A stretch of DNA of 64,000 nt, taken from NCBI GenBank assembly GCA_963931445.1, contig OZ007016.1:806001-870000 (forward strand), written 5' to 3'. Made by a program: the position numbers and the translations under genes. Below the pieces are notes generated by a model. The model was given only the letters and a program-made list of their open reading frames with translations, was not told the DNA's origin and searched no databases. Source of the DNA: CALXVA01 sp944393025 (GTDB taxonomy: Bacteria; Bacillota; Clostridia; TANB77; CAG-508). This document shows positions 50,484 to 58,848 of the stretch, piece by piece (positions within the stretch are counted from its first letter, which is position 1; each line of letters starts with the position of its first letter).

Positions 50484-50897
50484 ATGAAGATTTATGAATT
50501 AGAAATACCAGAAAGTATAACAGGAAAGCAAAGACCAAGAATGAACACCTATACAGGAAGAGCATATACACCAAATAAGAGTAAAAATTATGAATATTTG
50601 GTTAGACAATTGTTTGTATATAAATATCCAAAATTTGAGCCAATAGTTGGTAGAGTGAAAATGAGTGTTATAGCTTATTTTGAATTACCAAAAAGTATTA
50701 GTAAACAAAAAGAAGCGGAAATGCTGGCAGGCATAATAAGTCCAACCAAGAAACCTGACTGGGACAACATTGGAAAAATCATAAGTGATGCACTTAATAA
50801 ATTTGCATTTAAAGATGATGCACAAATTATTGAGGCTATAATAATCAAGAAATATGCTAGAACTCCAAAAGTTATAGTTAGAATTGAAGAATGTTAG
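50484..50897 (+). CDS. RusA-family Holliday junction resolvase
   Basis: A 137-residue protein from ATG 50484 (AAAGGAG site). RusA features: GKQRPRMNTYTGRAYTP near the start, and KKPDWDNIGKIISDALNKFA then FKDDAQIIEAIIIKKYA with the catalytic acidic residues. It resolves recombination junctions during phage replication. Confidence 0.92.
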   Translation: MKIYELEIPESITGKQRPRMNTYTGRAYTPNKSKNYEYLVRQLFVYKYPKFEPIVGRVKMSVIAYFELPKSISKQKEAEMLAGIISPTKKPDWDNIGKIISDALNKFAFKDDAQIIEAIIIKKYARTPKVIVRIEEC

Positions 50898-50908
50898 GAG
50901 GCGGGCAA

Positions 50909-51055
50909 ATGGAAGGAAAAAGAGTTACATATACAATTTTGATTCCACTAGAAGAGTATAAGGAATTATTAGAAATTAAGGGAAGGTATAAGGAGCTAAA
51001 AGAAGCAAACACAATAAGAATAGATAAAGATGGGGTACACATTCCCAAAAAATAG
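50909..51055 (+). CDS. Small phage protein (48 aa)
   Basis: ATG 50909 behind AGGAGGCGGG. The 48-residue product is a helical, highly charged peptide (VTYTILIPLEEYKELLEIKG, then RYKELKEANTIRID). Such short proteins are frequent in this type of operon. The function is unknown. Confidence 0.55.
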   Translation: MEGKRVTYTILIPLEEYKELLEIKGRYKELKEANTIRIDKDGVHIPKK

Positions 51056-51070
51056 AAAGAAGGTAAAAAA

Positions 51071-51223
51071 ATGATAAAACCAATGTACCATAGTCGCCCT
51101 ATGGAAGAAATAAAAAAATATCCCAATTTCATACTATTTAGAGATCCTAAGACAGGAGTGAAACAAAGTTTTACATATGAACAGCTAAATAGAACAGATG
51201 AAAAACCTATAAGGAGGAACTGA
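51071..51223 (+). CDS. Small phage protein (50 aa)
   Basis: ATG 51071 behind AGAAGGT. The 50-residue product reads YHSRPMEEIKKYPNFILFRD then TGVKQSFTYEQLNR. No family is recognised. The spacing to neighbours (15 and 2 bases) supports it being a real gene in the operon. Confidence 0.55.
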   Translation: MIKPMYHSRPMEEIKKYPNFILFRDPKTGVKQSFTYEQLNRTDEKPIRRN

Positions 51224-51225
51224 TA

Positions 51226-51420
51226 ATGAAATTTTATGATAAAGATTTATATGAAAAAGAAAATTTTATTAAAACTGTATTAACTATAATAATAGCATTT
51301 ATAGTTGGATTAACTACTGGGTACATTATCTTATATAGTGAATTACAAACTACAGAGCAAAATGTCGTAAATAAAGTTTTAGATATAAATAATTTTTATG
51401 AAAGTGAGAAGATAAAATGA
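51226..51420 (+). CDS. Small single-helix phage membrane protein (64 aa)
   Basis: A 64-residue protein with one central transmembrane helix (FIKTVLTIIIAFIVGLTTGY) and a C-terminal helix. Its stop overlaps the next start by 4 bases (ATGA). The function is unknown. Confidence 0.6.
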   Translation: MKFYDKDLYEKENFIKTVLTIIIAFIVGLTTGYIILYSELQTTEQNVVNKVLDINNFYESEKIK

Positions 51421-51851
51421 GTGATAAAACAAGAGACATAATTGTCGGTAGCATAGAAAAAGATATAGAAATAGTAAAAAGTTTAATTGAAGATACAAAA
51501 AAATCATTAATTAGTAATACAGAATTAAGTCAATATAGAAAATCAAATAGAACCATCGCATATAAAGCAACAGAGCATTTATTATCAGACTACACAAGAC
51601 AAAAACAAATAAATGAAGAGCACCAGAAGATAAATGGAGAGCTAAGAGAAAGAGTAAAAGCGCTAGAGCAAGAAATAGAAAAAATTAATAAGCAGTTAGA
51701 CTTAGATTATGTTGAAGAAAATTACATACCAACGCAAGTAGTAATAGATAAGATAGAAGAATTGAAAAAACTTAAAACAGCTTTACCAGTAGAACATTTG
51801 AAAGAAGCACAAATTAAAATTTTACAAGAACTTTTAGGAGGAGAAAGATAA
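51417..51851 (+). CDS. Coiled-coil phage protein (144 aa)
   Basis: A 144-residue protein that is almost wholly alpha-helical, with a long coiled coil (about 55-105: INEEHQKINGELRERVKALE, QEIEKINKQLDLDYVEENY). Coupled to the small membrane protein upstream. No function is assigned. Confidence 0.6.
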   Translation: MSDKTRDIIVGSIEKDIEIVKSLIEDTKKSLISNTELSQYRKSNRTIAYKATEHLLSDYTRQKQINEEHQKINGELRERVKALEQEIEKINKQLDLDYVEENYIPTQVVIDKIEELKKLKTALPVEHLKEAQIKILQELLGGER

Positions 51852-51853
51852 AA

Positions 51854-52135
51854 ATGTGTGAATATTGTAATGCAATATATTATGTTGAAGTACAACAATT
51901 AGCAAAGCCATTACTAGCACCTCTTACTCATGTTGAAGAAATAAGACAAAAATTAATAAATATTACAGGAATAAATTATTTAAGAATAAAAGCAAATTAC
52001 TGCCCAATGTGTCGGAAGGAGGCTGGGAGAGTGACTGTAGGAGATTTAGTAAAAAGATTAGAAAAAATAGATAAAGATAAAATGTGCATACATAGAGAAT
52101 TTGAAGACAGCATTGGTTGGCCTAACTTAGAATAA
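51854..52135 (+). CDS. Phage zinc-ribbon-like protein (93 aa)
   Basis: A 93-residue protein with two Cys pairs, MCEYC at the start and YCPMC at about 57-61, likely binding zinc. After its stop (52136-52200) an open stretch reading EVTFYGDMSSPFSDGE in another frame may be a remnant. The function is unknown. Confidence 0.55.
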   Translation: MCEYCNAIYYVEVQQLAKPLLAPLTHVEEIRQKLINITGINYLRIKANYCPMCRKEAGRVTVGDLVKRLEKIDKDKMCIHREFEDSIGWPNLE

Positions 52136-52203
52136 AAGAAAAAGAAAACGAAGTTACTTTTTATGGAGATATGAGTAGTCCGTTTTCAGATGGAGAATAA
52201 GTG

Positions 52204-52485
52204 ATGTCAAATGTTTATGATATGTCAGGAAAGAAAAAAGTAATATTTGAAGAAGAAATAAAAGATATTAGTTATAAAGAAATAATGACAATAATAATAC
52301 AGCATGCTACAGAAGAAGGTTGTCATCAAATATTCTGCGATGGTGGAGTAAATATGTGTCCTTCTGAAGTATTTGGAGAGAAGATAGACAAAAAGCAAGA
52401 AGATGATGACTGCAATTATAACAGCATAGGCTGCACAAAGTGTTGGTCAAAAGCAACTAAGAAACTGAAGGAGGACAAGCAATGA
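52204..52485 (+). CDS. Hypothetical phage protein with Cys cluster (93 aa)
   Basis: About 93 residues from ATG 52204; a GTG one codon earlier is an alternative. The second half has CHQIFCDGGVNMCPS and DDCNYNSIGCTKCWSKA, suggesting a metal site. Its stop overlaps the ASCH gene by 4 bases. Confidence 0.55.
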   Translation: MSNVYDMSGKKKVIFEEEIKDISYKEIMTIIIQHATEEGCHQIFCDGGVNMCPSEVFGEKIDKKQEDDDCNYNSIGCTKCWSKATKKLKEDKQ

Positions 52486-52820
52486 TAATACTACCAATTA
52501 AGAAAAAATGGTTTGACATGATAAAAAGCGGAGAAAAGAAAGAAGAATATAGGGAAATAAAGCCATATTATAATAAATGTTTAGGAAAAGCAATTATTGG
52601 ATTTCCATTTAATGAAACAATAATTGAAAATTTTGAATCGATAAGATCTTATGATGAAAGTCAATTTAAGATTATAGAGATTATTTTCAGAAATGGGTAT
52701 AAAGCAGATAGTCCTAAAATTAAATGTAAATGTAAGCTAAAGATAGGCCAAGGTAAAAAAGAATGGGGAGCAGAGCCAGGAAAAGAATATTATATTTTAC
52801 AAATAATAGAGGTGAACTAA
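52482..52820 (+). CDS. ASCH-domain protein
   Basis: A 112-residue protein with the ASCH pattern (LPIKKKWFDMIKSGEKKEEY then REIKPYY; CKLKIGQGKKEWGAEPGKEY). ASCH domains are PUA-like and bind nucleic acid; some are RNases or amidohydrolases. It is common in phage early operons, and overlaps its upstream neighbour (ATGA). Confidence 0.8.
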   Translation: MIILPIKKKWFDMIKSGEKKEEYREIKPYYNKCLGKAIIGFPFNETIIENFESIRSYDESQFKIIEIIFRNGYKADSPKIKCKCKLKIGQGKKEWGAEPGKEYYILQIIEVN

Positions 52821-52821
52821 A

Positions 52822-53089
52822 ATGATGACAAAGGAACAAAAGGAAATAATATTTCGGCTTAGAAGGATTAATTATTGATAGGAAAAATTTTATTCGAGAA
52901 GAAGAAATGGGAAATAATGAAAATATTTTTGTTCAAGATATAAACATATTAAGAAGGGCAATAAAATTAATAAAGAATCAACAAGAAGAAATAGACTATT
53001 TAAAAAATAATCGAAAACAGGTAAAAGAGCAAATTGAAGCGGCACAATTAGAATTAGGTTTTGGTATAGATATGCTAACAGATATATAG
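52822..53089 (+). pseudogene. Small phage protein, frameshifted (88 aa if repaired)
   Basis: ATG 52822 (GAGGTG ahead) opens a frame that stops after 18 codons. Removal of C 52855 gives a continuous 88-residue protein: MMTKEQKEIIFGLEGLIIDR, then a helical part with INILRRAIKLIKNQQEEIDY. The repaired protein looks like small helical proteins of clostridial phages. The part from 52907 on could also be made from an internal ATG. Confidence 0.55.
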
Positions 53090-53112
53090 AGAGGAGAAAA
53101 TATAAACAACTA

Positions 53113-53320
53113 ATGACAACAATAAAACAATTAATTGATATTTATTTTATGATAGTTATTATTTTTCTATTTTTATTTAAGATAGAATATTTACAAATTT
53201 TTAAAAAGAAGCGGAAATGAATTAATAACAGTAGATGATGTAAAACTCAAAATATTATTTAGTTTTCTATTTCCAATAATACTATATAAATTTGTAAAGT
53301 CAAATATAGAAAAAGAATGA
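53113..53320 (+). pseudogene. Small phage membrane protein, frameshifted (68 aa if repaired)
   Basis: ATG 53113 opens a 35-codon frame with a transmembrane helix (YFMIVIIFLFLFKIEYL). It ends at 53220. Removing C 53212 joins it to KGNELITVDDVKLKILFSFL and a second helix, ending at 53320. No close ribosome site is seen (GGAG lies 16 bases ahead), so confidence is limited. Confidence 0.4.
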
Positions 53321-53333
53321 AAGGAGAAACAAA

Positions 53334-53723
53334 GTGGAGGAATTAACAAAAGAAGTTATCGCTATGGTAGAAACAGATTTGAGGAAATATCCTGACTGGA
53401 TTTTAAGAATTGAAACAATGGGGTTGGGTATTACTTCAAAAGCTTTTAAAGATTATAGGACATATGATTTTAAATCTTTAGTAGAAAGTAATGTTGAATA
53501 TGATGAAGAAACAAAGAGAAAAATTATAGCAATAGAGGGAGTATATGACAGAAGATTAAATGACAGAAGAAAAAAATTAATTGATTTACGATATTTTCAA
53601 GATGAGCCACGTTGGGTAGTGATGAAAGAATTAGGTATAAAAAATAAAAATGAATATTATAGAATAAGAAATTTTGCAATTCTTTCTTTCGCTAGAGTAT
53701 TAGGGTATTTAAAGGACGAATAA
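53334..53723 (+). CDS. ArpU/RinA-type late transcription regulator
   Basis: A 129-residue protein with GTG start 53334 behind AAGGAG. It is helical with a sigma region-4-like end (RRKKLIDLRYFQDEPRWVVM, then KELGIKNKNEYYRIRNFAIL). Proteins of this type stand just before the packaging module of Firmicutes phages and switch on late genes. A double hairpin follows, then the HNH gene. Confidence 0.8.
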   Translation: MEELTKEVIAMVETDLRKYPDWILRIETMGLGITSKAFKDYRTYDFKSLVESNVEYDEETKRKIIAIEGVYDRRLNDRRKKLIDLRYFQDEPRWVVMKELGIKNKNEYYRIRNFAILSFARVLGYLKDE

Positions 53724-53804
53724 AAAAGTTAGACAAAATAGGGACAAAACAGGGACATTTTTGTGGACATATTAAAGATGTCAATAGTATAATAATATTA
53801 ATAC

Positions 53805-53885
53805 CAAAAAAAGGTTTTTAACAAAAAAACCTCCTTAGAGATAAATAACAATTTGTATTGAAAAAATATAAGTTGTTATTTTTTG
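53805..53885 (+). terminator. Terminator region after the late regulator
   Basis: Two hairpins: AGGTTTTT / AAAAAACCT (about 53812-53832), and AAATAACAA (53843-53851) / TTGTTATTT (53873-53881) followed by a T tract. They separate early from late transcription. Confidence 0.7.
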
Positions 53886-53903
53886 TTTTATATGGAGGCA
53901 AAA

Positions 53904-54784
53904 ATGAAAATAGACAAGTGTATGAGAAAAAAATGTAATACATGTAAAGATTATAACAAATGCTTTCCAGAAAGTAGGTGTAAAAAATTAAAGAGTATGC
54001 AGAACAGTTCTATAAATCAAAAACATGGCAAAAGTGTCGAGAAGCTTTTATAAGCAGCTTACCAAGTAAATTATGCAATAGATGTAATGAAAAGCCTGGC
54101 AAAATTGTACACCATAAAATACCAATTACACCTCAAAATATTAATGATAAATATATAACCTTAAATTTCAATAATTTAGAATACTTGTGCCAAGACTGCC
54201 ATTCAGAAGAACATTTAAAAAGAGGAGCAATAAAGAAAGATGTGGAATTTGATACAGATGGAAATTTAATAAAAAGAGATAAAAATAATACGGAGAATAT
54301 ATATTTACCAAGTATAGTAAAGCCAATTAACAAAGATATATATATTGTATGTGGAGCACCTGGAAGCGGAAAGTCAACATATGTAAATAAAAACGCAGAG
54401 CAAGAGGATTTAATAATAGATTTAGATAATATTATAATGCAATATACTAACAAACCACTATATAGCAATACAGAGAAGTATGTAAGAATAGCCATAGAAA
54501 GAAGGAATGAAATACTAAACAGCCTTAATTCATACAAAAGTAAAAGAGTTTGGTTTATAGTTTCTGCACCAACAAGCAATGAAAGAAAGCATTGGAAAGA
54601 ACAACTAGATGGAACAGTAATAATGCTTGATACTAGCAAAGATGAGTGCTATAAAAGGCTTGAAAGAGATACAAGGAGAAGCAATAACATAATGAAATAT
54701 AAAGTAGCAGTTAGAAATTGGTTCATAAACTATACTGATGGATATGTGGATAAAAAAATAAATCCCCCCCAGGAAGAAAGATAA
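53904..54784 (+). CDS. HNH endonuclease fused to P-loop kinase, with frame change at an A6 run
   Basis: Starts at ATG 53904 (GGAGG 7 bases ahead) with a Cys-rich part (CMRKKCNTCKDYNKCFPESR). At the A6 run 53982-53987 the frame must move by -1 to continue into KEYAEQFYKSKTWQKCREAF, the HNH domain (CNRCNEKPGKIVHHKIPITP; YLCQDCHSEEH) and a P-loop kinase domain (IYIVCGAPGSGKSTYV, LDLDNI-like DLDNIIMQY, RLERDTRRS), up to 54784. About 293 residues if joined. No start codon exists for the second frame near its beginning except ATT. Either programmed -1 slippage or a lost A explains it. HNH proteins next to terS help DNA packaging in cos phages; the kinase part is unusual. Confidence 0.75.
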
Positions 54785-54870
54785 ATATATTCACAGAAGA
54801 CCGTCGGAGTCCAACCTCCAAAAAATACACAAGTCCAAATGTACGAGGGGGGTATAATACGCAAAAGTAG
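54785..54870 (+). other. GC-rich gap before terS: candidate cos region
   Basis: This gap is GC-rich for the prophage (GACCGTCGGAGTCCAACCTCC; GTACGAGGGGGGTATAATAC). HK97-like cos phages have their packaging site between the HNH and small terminase genes. A TATAAT (54853-54858) is present, but with no -35 box. A cos assignment is inference from position and composition. Confidence 0.35.
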
Positions 54871-55236
54871 GTGAAAGCATTGACAAATAAGCAAAAAAAA
54901 GAACTAAAAGAAAATAAGTTAGCAATATTAAATAAAATATTTGAAAGTGTAAAAGAAAACCAGAAAGCATTGGTACAAGGGCTAATAGAGCAGGCTTGTT
55001 TTATGTATGTTCAATTAAAGGAATTAAACGAAATTATAGAAAAAAATGGAGCTGTTGAAAATTTTAAGCAAGGAAAACAACAATTTACAAGAGAACAGCC
55101 AGCTATGAAAACATATAATTCTATGATTAAGAATTATAATACAACAATTAAACAATTATCTGAATTTTTGCCACCAGGAAATTCAATTCCATTAGACGAT
55201 GAGTTTGAAAGATATAAACGAGCCAGAAATAAATGA
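54871..55236 (+). CDS. terS: Terminase small subunit (P27-like)
   Basis: A 121-residue protein beginning with GTG 54871, or TTG 54880 which has a better placed AGGTG. It is helical, with FESVKENQKALVQGLIEQAC and YNSMIKNYNTTIKQLSEFLP, the layout of P27-type small terminases that recognise phage DNA. Its stop overlaps the large subunit start (ATGA). Confidence 0.85.
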   Translation: MKALTNKQKKELKENKLAILNKIFESVKENQKALVQGLIEQACFMYVQLKELNEIIEKNGAVENFKQGKQQFTREQPAMKTYNSMIKNYNTTIKQLSEFLPPGNSIPLDDEFERYKRARNK

Positions 55237-56948
55237 ACTACATAAAAGAATATTATAAAAAAATTACTGATGGCGATATAAAAGTATCACGAAAAGTTAG
55301 AATCGTCTATGAGAAACTGGTAAAAGATATTGATAATCCAAGAACAGTAAAAATATATAATGAAGATGATGAAAATTTTGAAGAACATAAATATATATTT
55401 GATGAAAACAAAGCTTTAGATGCTATTGAATTTATAGAAAAATTTTGTAAACATAGCAAAGGAAGAAAATGGGCAGGAAGACCTTTTGTACTAGAATTAT
55501 GGCAGAAGGCTTTTATATCGGCAATTTTCGGATTTATAAATGAAGAAACAGGATTTAGAAAATATAAAAAAGTTATTTTATTTGTTGCAAGGAAAAATGG
55601 TAAATCTACATTAGCTGCAGCTATTGGATTATATATGTTATTAGCAGATGGAGAACCAGGAGCTGAATGTTATTCAATTGCAACTAAAAAGGATCAAGCT
55701 AAAATAGTGTGGCTTGAAGCCAAAAGGATGATTAAGAAAAATCCTGTACTTTTAAAAAGAGTAAAGCCATTAATTGCAGAACTTTATTACGAAGGTGAGG
55801 AGGCAGTATTTAAACCACTAAGTAGCGAATCAGATTCACTTGATGGTTTAAATGCTTCTTTTGTTTCAGCAGATGAAGTTCACGCAATGAAAGATAAGAA
55901 TTTAATAGATGTTACATATGACTCAATGGATTCAAGAGACCAACCATTATTTTTGGAAACCTCGACCATGGGAACAGTACGTGAGAATGTATTTGATAGT
56001 GAATACGAGTATGCCTCTAATATAATTAATGGCTATATAGACGAAACATCAGATTTTGTAGATGAAACATTATTGGCGATTATTTATGAGCTAGATTCAA
56101 AAGATGAGTGGTTAGATGAAAGCTGTTGGATAAAAGCTAATCCAGGACTAGGAACAATAAAGAAACTTAAAGGACTAAAAGATAAAGTCGCTAGAGCAAA
56201 AATAAAAAATGATGAACTTAAAAATTTATTATGCAAAGACTTTAATGTTAGAGAAACAAGTATTTCTAGTTGGCTATCATATGATGAGCTAAATAATGAG
56301 GAAACATTTAATCTAGCAAAGATGAAAGTAAAATATGGTATAGGTGGAACAGACTTGTCTAAAACAACAGATTTAACAGCCGCAAAAGTTTTATTTATGT
56401 TGCCGAATAATCCTAAAATATATGTATTACAACAGTATTGGTTGCCAGAAGATTTATTGGAACAAAAAATAAAAGAGGACAAAATACCGTATGATAAGTG
56501 GTTAGAAAAAGGATTACTAAGGTTGGTACCTGGAAATAAAATTCACCCAAGAGAAGTAACAAAATGGTTTTTGGAAATAAGGGACGAATATGGTATTTAT
56601 TTACCTTGGATAGGCTATGATGCATGGTCAGCTGAATACTGGGTGGAGGAAATGAGTGGATATTTTGGTAAGGAAGCAATGATAGATATACACCAGGGAA
56701 AAAGAACATTGTCATTGCCAATGCAAAATTTAGGAGCAGATCTAAAATCAAAATTAATTATATACAACAATAATCCAATAGACAAATGGTGTTTAAGTAA
56801 TACTAATATTGATACTGACAAAAATGGAAATATACAACCAGATAAAGGTAGAAATAGGAGACTGCGTATAGATGGAACATCTGCACTATTAGATGCTTAT
56901 ACAGTATTAGAACTAAAGAAAAATGATTACTTGAATATGATAGCATAG
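55233..56948 (+). CDS. terL: Terminase large subunit
   Basis: A 571-residue protein. ATPase: LFVARKNGKSTLAAAIGLYM (Walker A variant), FVSADEVHAMKD (Walker B), LETSTMG (motif III). Nuclease: GIGGTDLSKTTDLTAAKVLF, then WIGYDAWSAEYWVEE and the C-terminal acidic region DGTSALLDAYTVL. It cuts and pumps the genome into the prohead. It is full length for the HK97 type. Confidence 0.95.
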   Translation: MNYIKEYYKKITDGDIKVSRKVRIVYEKLVKDIDNPRTVKIYNEDDENFEEHKYIFDENKALDAIEFIEKFCKHSKGRKWAGRPFVLELWQKAFISAIFGFINEETGFRKYKKVILFVARKNGKSTLAAAIGLYMLLADGEPGAECYSIATKKDQAKIVWLEAKRMIKKNPVLLKRVKPLIAELYYEGEEAVFKPLSSESDSLDGLNASFVSADEVHAMKDKNLIDVTYDSMDSRDQPLFLETSTMGTVRENVFDSEYEYASNIINGYIDETSDFVDETLLAIIYELDSKDEWLDESCWIKANPGLGTIKKLKGLKDKVARAKIKNDELKNLLCKDFNVRETSISSWLSYDELNNEETFNLAKMKVKYGIGGTDLSKTTDLTAAKVLFMLPNNPKIYVLQQYWLPEDLLEQKIKEDKIPYDKWLEKGLLRLVPGNKIHPREVTKWFLEIRDEYGIYLPWIGYDAWSAEYWVEEMSGYFGKEAMIDIHQGKRTLSLPMQNLGADLKSKLIIYNNNPIDKWCLSNTNIDTDKNGNIQPDKGRNRRLRIDGTSALLDAYTVLELKKNDYLNMIA

Positions 56949-56960
56949 GAGGAATGAAAA

Positions 56961-58199
56961 GTGAATATACGAAATATGTTCAAAGACATTTTTAAACCTA
57001 AAGAAAACAAACCTAAATACAAATATCTTAATACATATACGATGCTGAACAATAGTAGTTCAGCATTTTATAATTGGAGTGGAAAAATATTTGATAATAA
57101 TGTTGCAAGGACAGCAATAGGTACAAATGGAATTAACGCAGCAAAATTAAATCCAAAACATATTAGGATTCAAGAAAATGCTATAAACGTATCACCTAAT
57201 ACTAATATATCAAGAATATTAAAAACTCCAAATAAATTTATGACGATGTTTGATTTCTTACAAAAAATGATGATACAGAGGGAGGAGAACAATAATGCTT
57301 TTGCTTATATTGACAGAGATAAGAACGTACCAGGTATGAATGGAATATTAGGTATTTATCCTCTGAATTGTTCATCAGTTGAATTGTATGAAGACGAAAA
57401 TGGAGATTTATATATAGAATTTAGGTTTAGAAATGGAAAGACGCATTTTGCACCATATAGAGATGTAATACATATCAGAAAACACTTTAACGAAAACGAT
57501 TTTTGGGGAGAAAGTAATTCAAGGGTATTAAACCCAACATTAGAAGTAATTAATACGACATCACAAGGAATAAAAAATGCTATAAAAAACACAGCGTTTA
57601 TAAGAGGAATATTAGAGTTTAAGAATGTATTACAACCAGATGATGTTGATAAAAATGTAAAAGAGTTTTCTGAACGATATTTAAGTATCAACAATGAAGA
57701 TGGTATCGCATATACGGATCCACGTTATAGTTTTCATGAAACAAAATCAGAGCCTTATGTACCAAACAAGGCACAAATGGATTATAGCAAGCAGGAATTA
57801 TATGAATACTTCAATACAAATGAAAAAATCATAAAGGGAAATTTTACTGAAGAAGAGTGGATAGCATATTATGAAACGACTATTGAGCCTTTTTCAATAC
57901 AAATGTCCCAAGAATTTACTAGGAAGATATTTACTCCAACAGAACTAACATACGGTAATGAAATTATATTTGAAGCGAATAGATTAGCGAATGCATCGAA
58001 CAACACCAAAATCACAATATGTGAAAAATTAGGACATTTATTCACAATAAACGAGCAGAGAGAAATTTGGAATAGGGGTCCAGTGCCTGATGGAGATAAA
58101 CGTTTACAGTCATTAAATTATGTAAATGCAGATAAAGCAGATGATTACCAATTAAAAGATAAGGGAGGAAATGAAGATGGAAAAGAACAAAAAAACTAA
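56961..58199 (+). CDS. Phage portal protein (HK97 type)
   Basis: A 412-residue protein starting with GTG 56961 behind AGGAGG. The portal pattern is visible: NNVARTAIGTNGINAAKLNP, NAFAYIDRD, DVIHIRKHF, and EEWIAYYETTIEPFSIQMSQ then EFTRKIFTP. It forms the dodecameric DNA entry ring. It overlaps the protease gene by about 20 to 30 bases. Confidence 0.94.
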   Translation: MNIRNMFKDIFKPKENKPKYKYLNTYTMLNNSSSAFYNWSGKIFDNNVARTAIGTNGINAAKLNPKHIRIQENAINVSPNTNISRILKTPNKFMTMFDFLQKMMIQREENNNAFAYIDRDKNVPGMNGILGIYPLNCSSVELYEDENGDLYIEFRFRNGKTHFAPYRDVIHIRKHFNENDFWGESNSRVLNPTLEVINTTSQGIKNAIKNTAFIRGILEFKNVLQPDDVDKNVKEFSERYLSINNEDGIAYTDPRYSFHETKSEPYVPNKAQMDYSKQELYEYFNTNEKIIKGNFTEEEWIAYYETTIEPFSIQMSQEFTRKIFTPTELTYGNEIIFEANRLANASNNTKITICEKLGHLFTINEQREIWNRGPVPDGDKRLQSLNYVNADKADDYQLKDKGGNEDGKEQKN

Positions 58200-58827
58200 T
58201 GAAATGCTAAGAAGGCTAAGAGAAGACAGAATGTACAGAGTTTTTAATAATCTCCAAGTTAGAAGTGAAGAAATTGAAAACGAAGACGGTACAAAAGTAA
58301 AAGAAATGATAGTAGAAGGACAAGCAGTTACTTTTGAATCACCTACAGTTTTATTCAAATGTGGTGATACCGAATATAAAGAGGTAATTGATAGAAATGC
58401 TTTCGCCGAAGCAGATATGTCAGATGTTATTTTTAACTATAATCATGGTGGAAAAGTAGTTGCAAGAACTAGAAACAAAACATTGGAATTATTTATTGAT
58501 GCCAATGGTCTAAATATAAAAGCAAGATTAGATGGAACAGAAGAAGGTAGAAAACTTTATGAAGAAATAAAAGGCGGTTATATAGATAGAATGAGTTTTT
58601 GTTTCACAATTAAAGAGGAATCTTATAACCAAGAAGAGCATCTATGGCGAGTGCTAAAAGTTGATAAATTATATGACGTAAGTGCGGTGGATATTCCCGC
58701 TTATGATACAACTTCTTTAACTGCAAGGAGTTCACGTTTTGCGGTGGCGGAACGTGAGCAAAAAGCCTTGGATAAGGTCAAATTGCAAAAAGAAAGAAGT
58801 AAAAAAATTATTTTTAAAACATATTAA
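58177..58827 (+). CDS. HK97-family prohead protease
   Basis: A 216-residue protein; ATG 58177 has the better spacing to GGGAGG than ATG 58171. The protease fold shows GQAVTFESPTVLF, FNYNHGGKVVART (catalytic His), GYIDRMSFCFTIKEE (catalytic Ser) and YDVSAVDIPAYDTTSL. It cleaves the capsid delta domain during maturation. Its start lies within the end of the portal gene. Confidence 0.93.
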   Translation: MEKNKKTNEMLRRLREDRMYRVFNNLQVRSEEIENEDGTKVKEMIVEGQAVTFESPTVLFKCGDTEYKEVIDRNAFAEADMSDVIFNYNHGGKVVARTRNKTLELFIDANGLNIKARLDGTEEGRKLYEEIKGGYIDRMSFCFTIKEESYNQEEHLWRVLKVDKLYDVSAVDIPAYDTTSLTARSSRFAVAEREQKALDKVKLQKERSKKIIFKTY

Positions 58828-58848
58828 AGAAAGGTTAGGTAAAAAATT

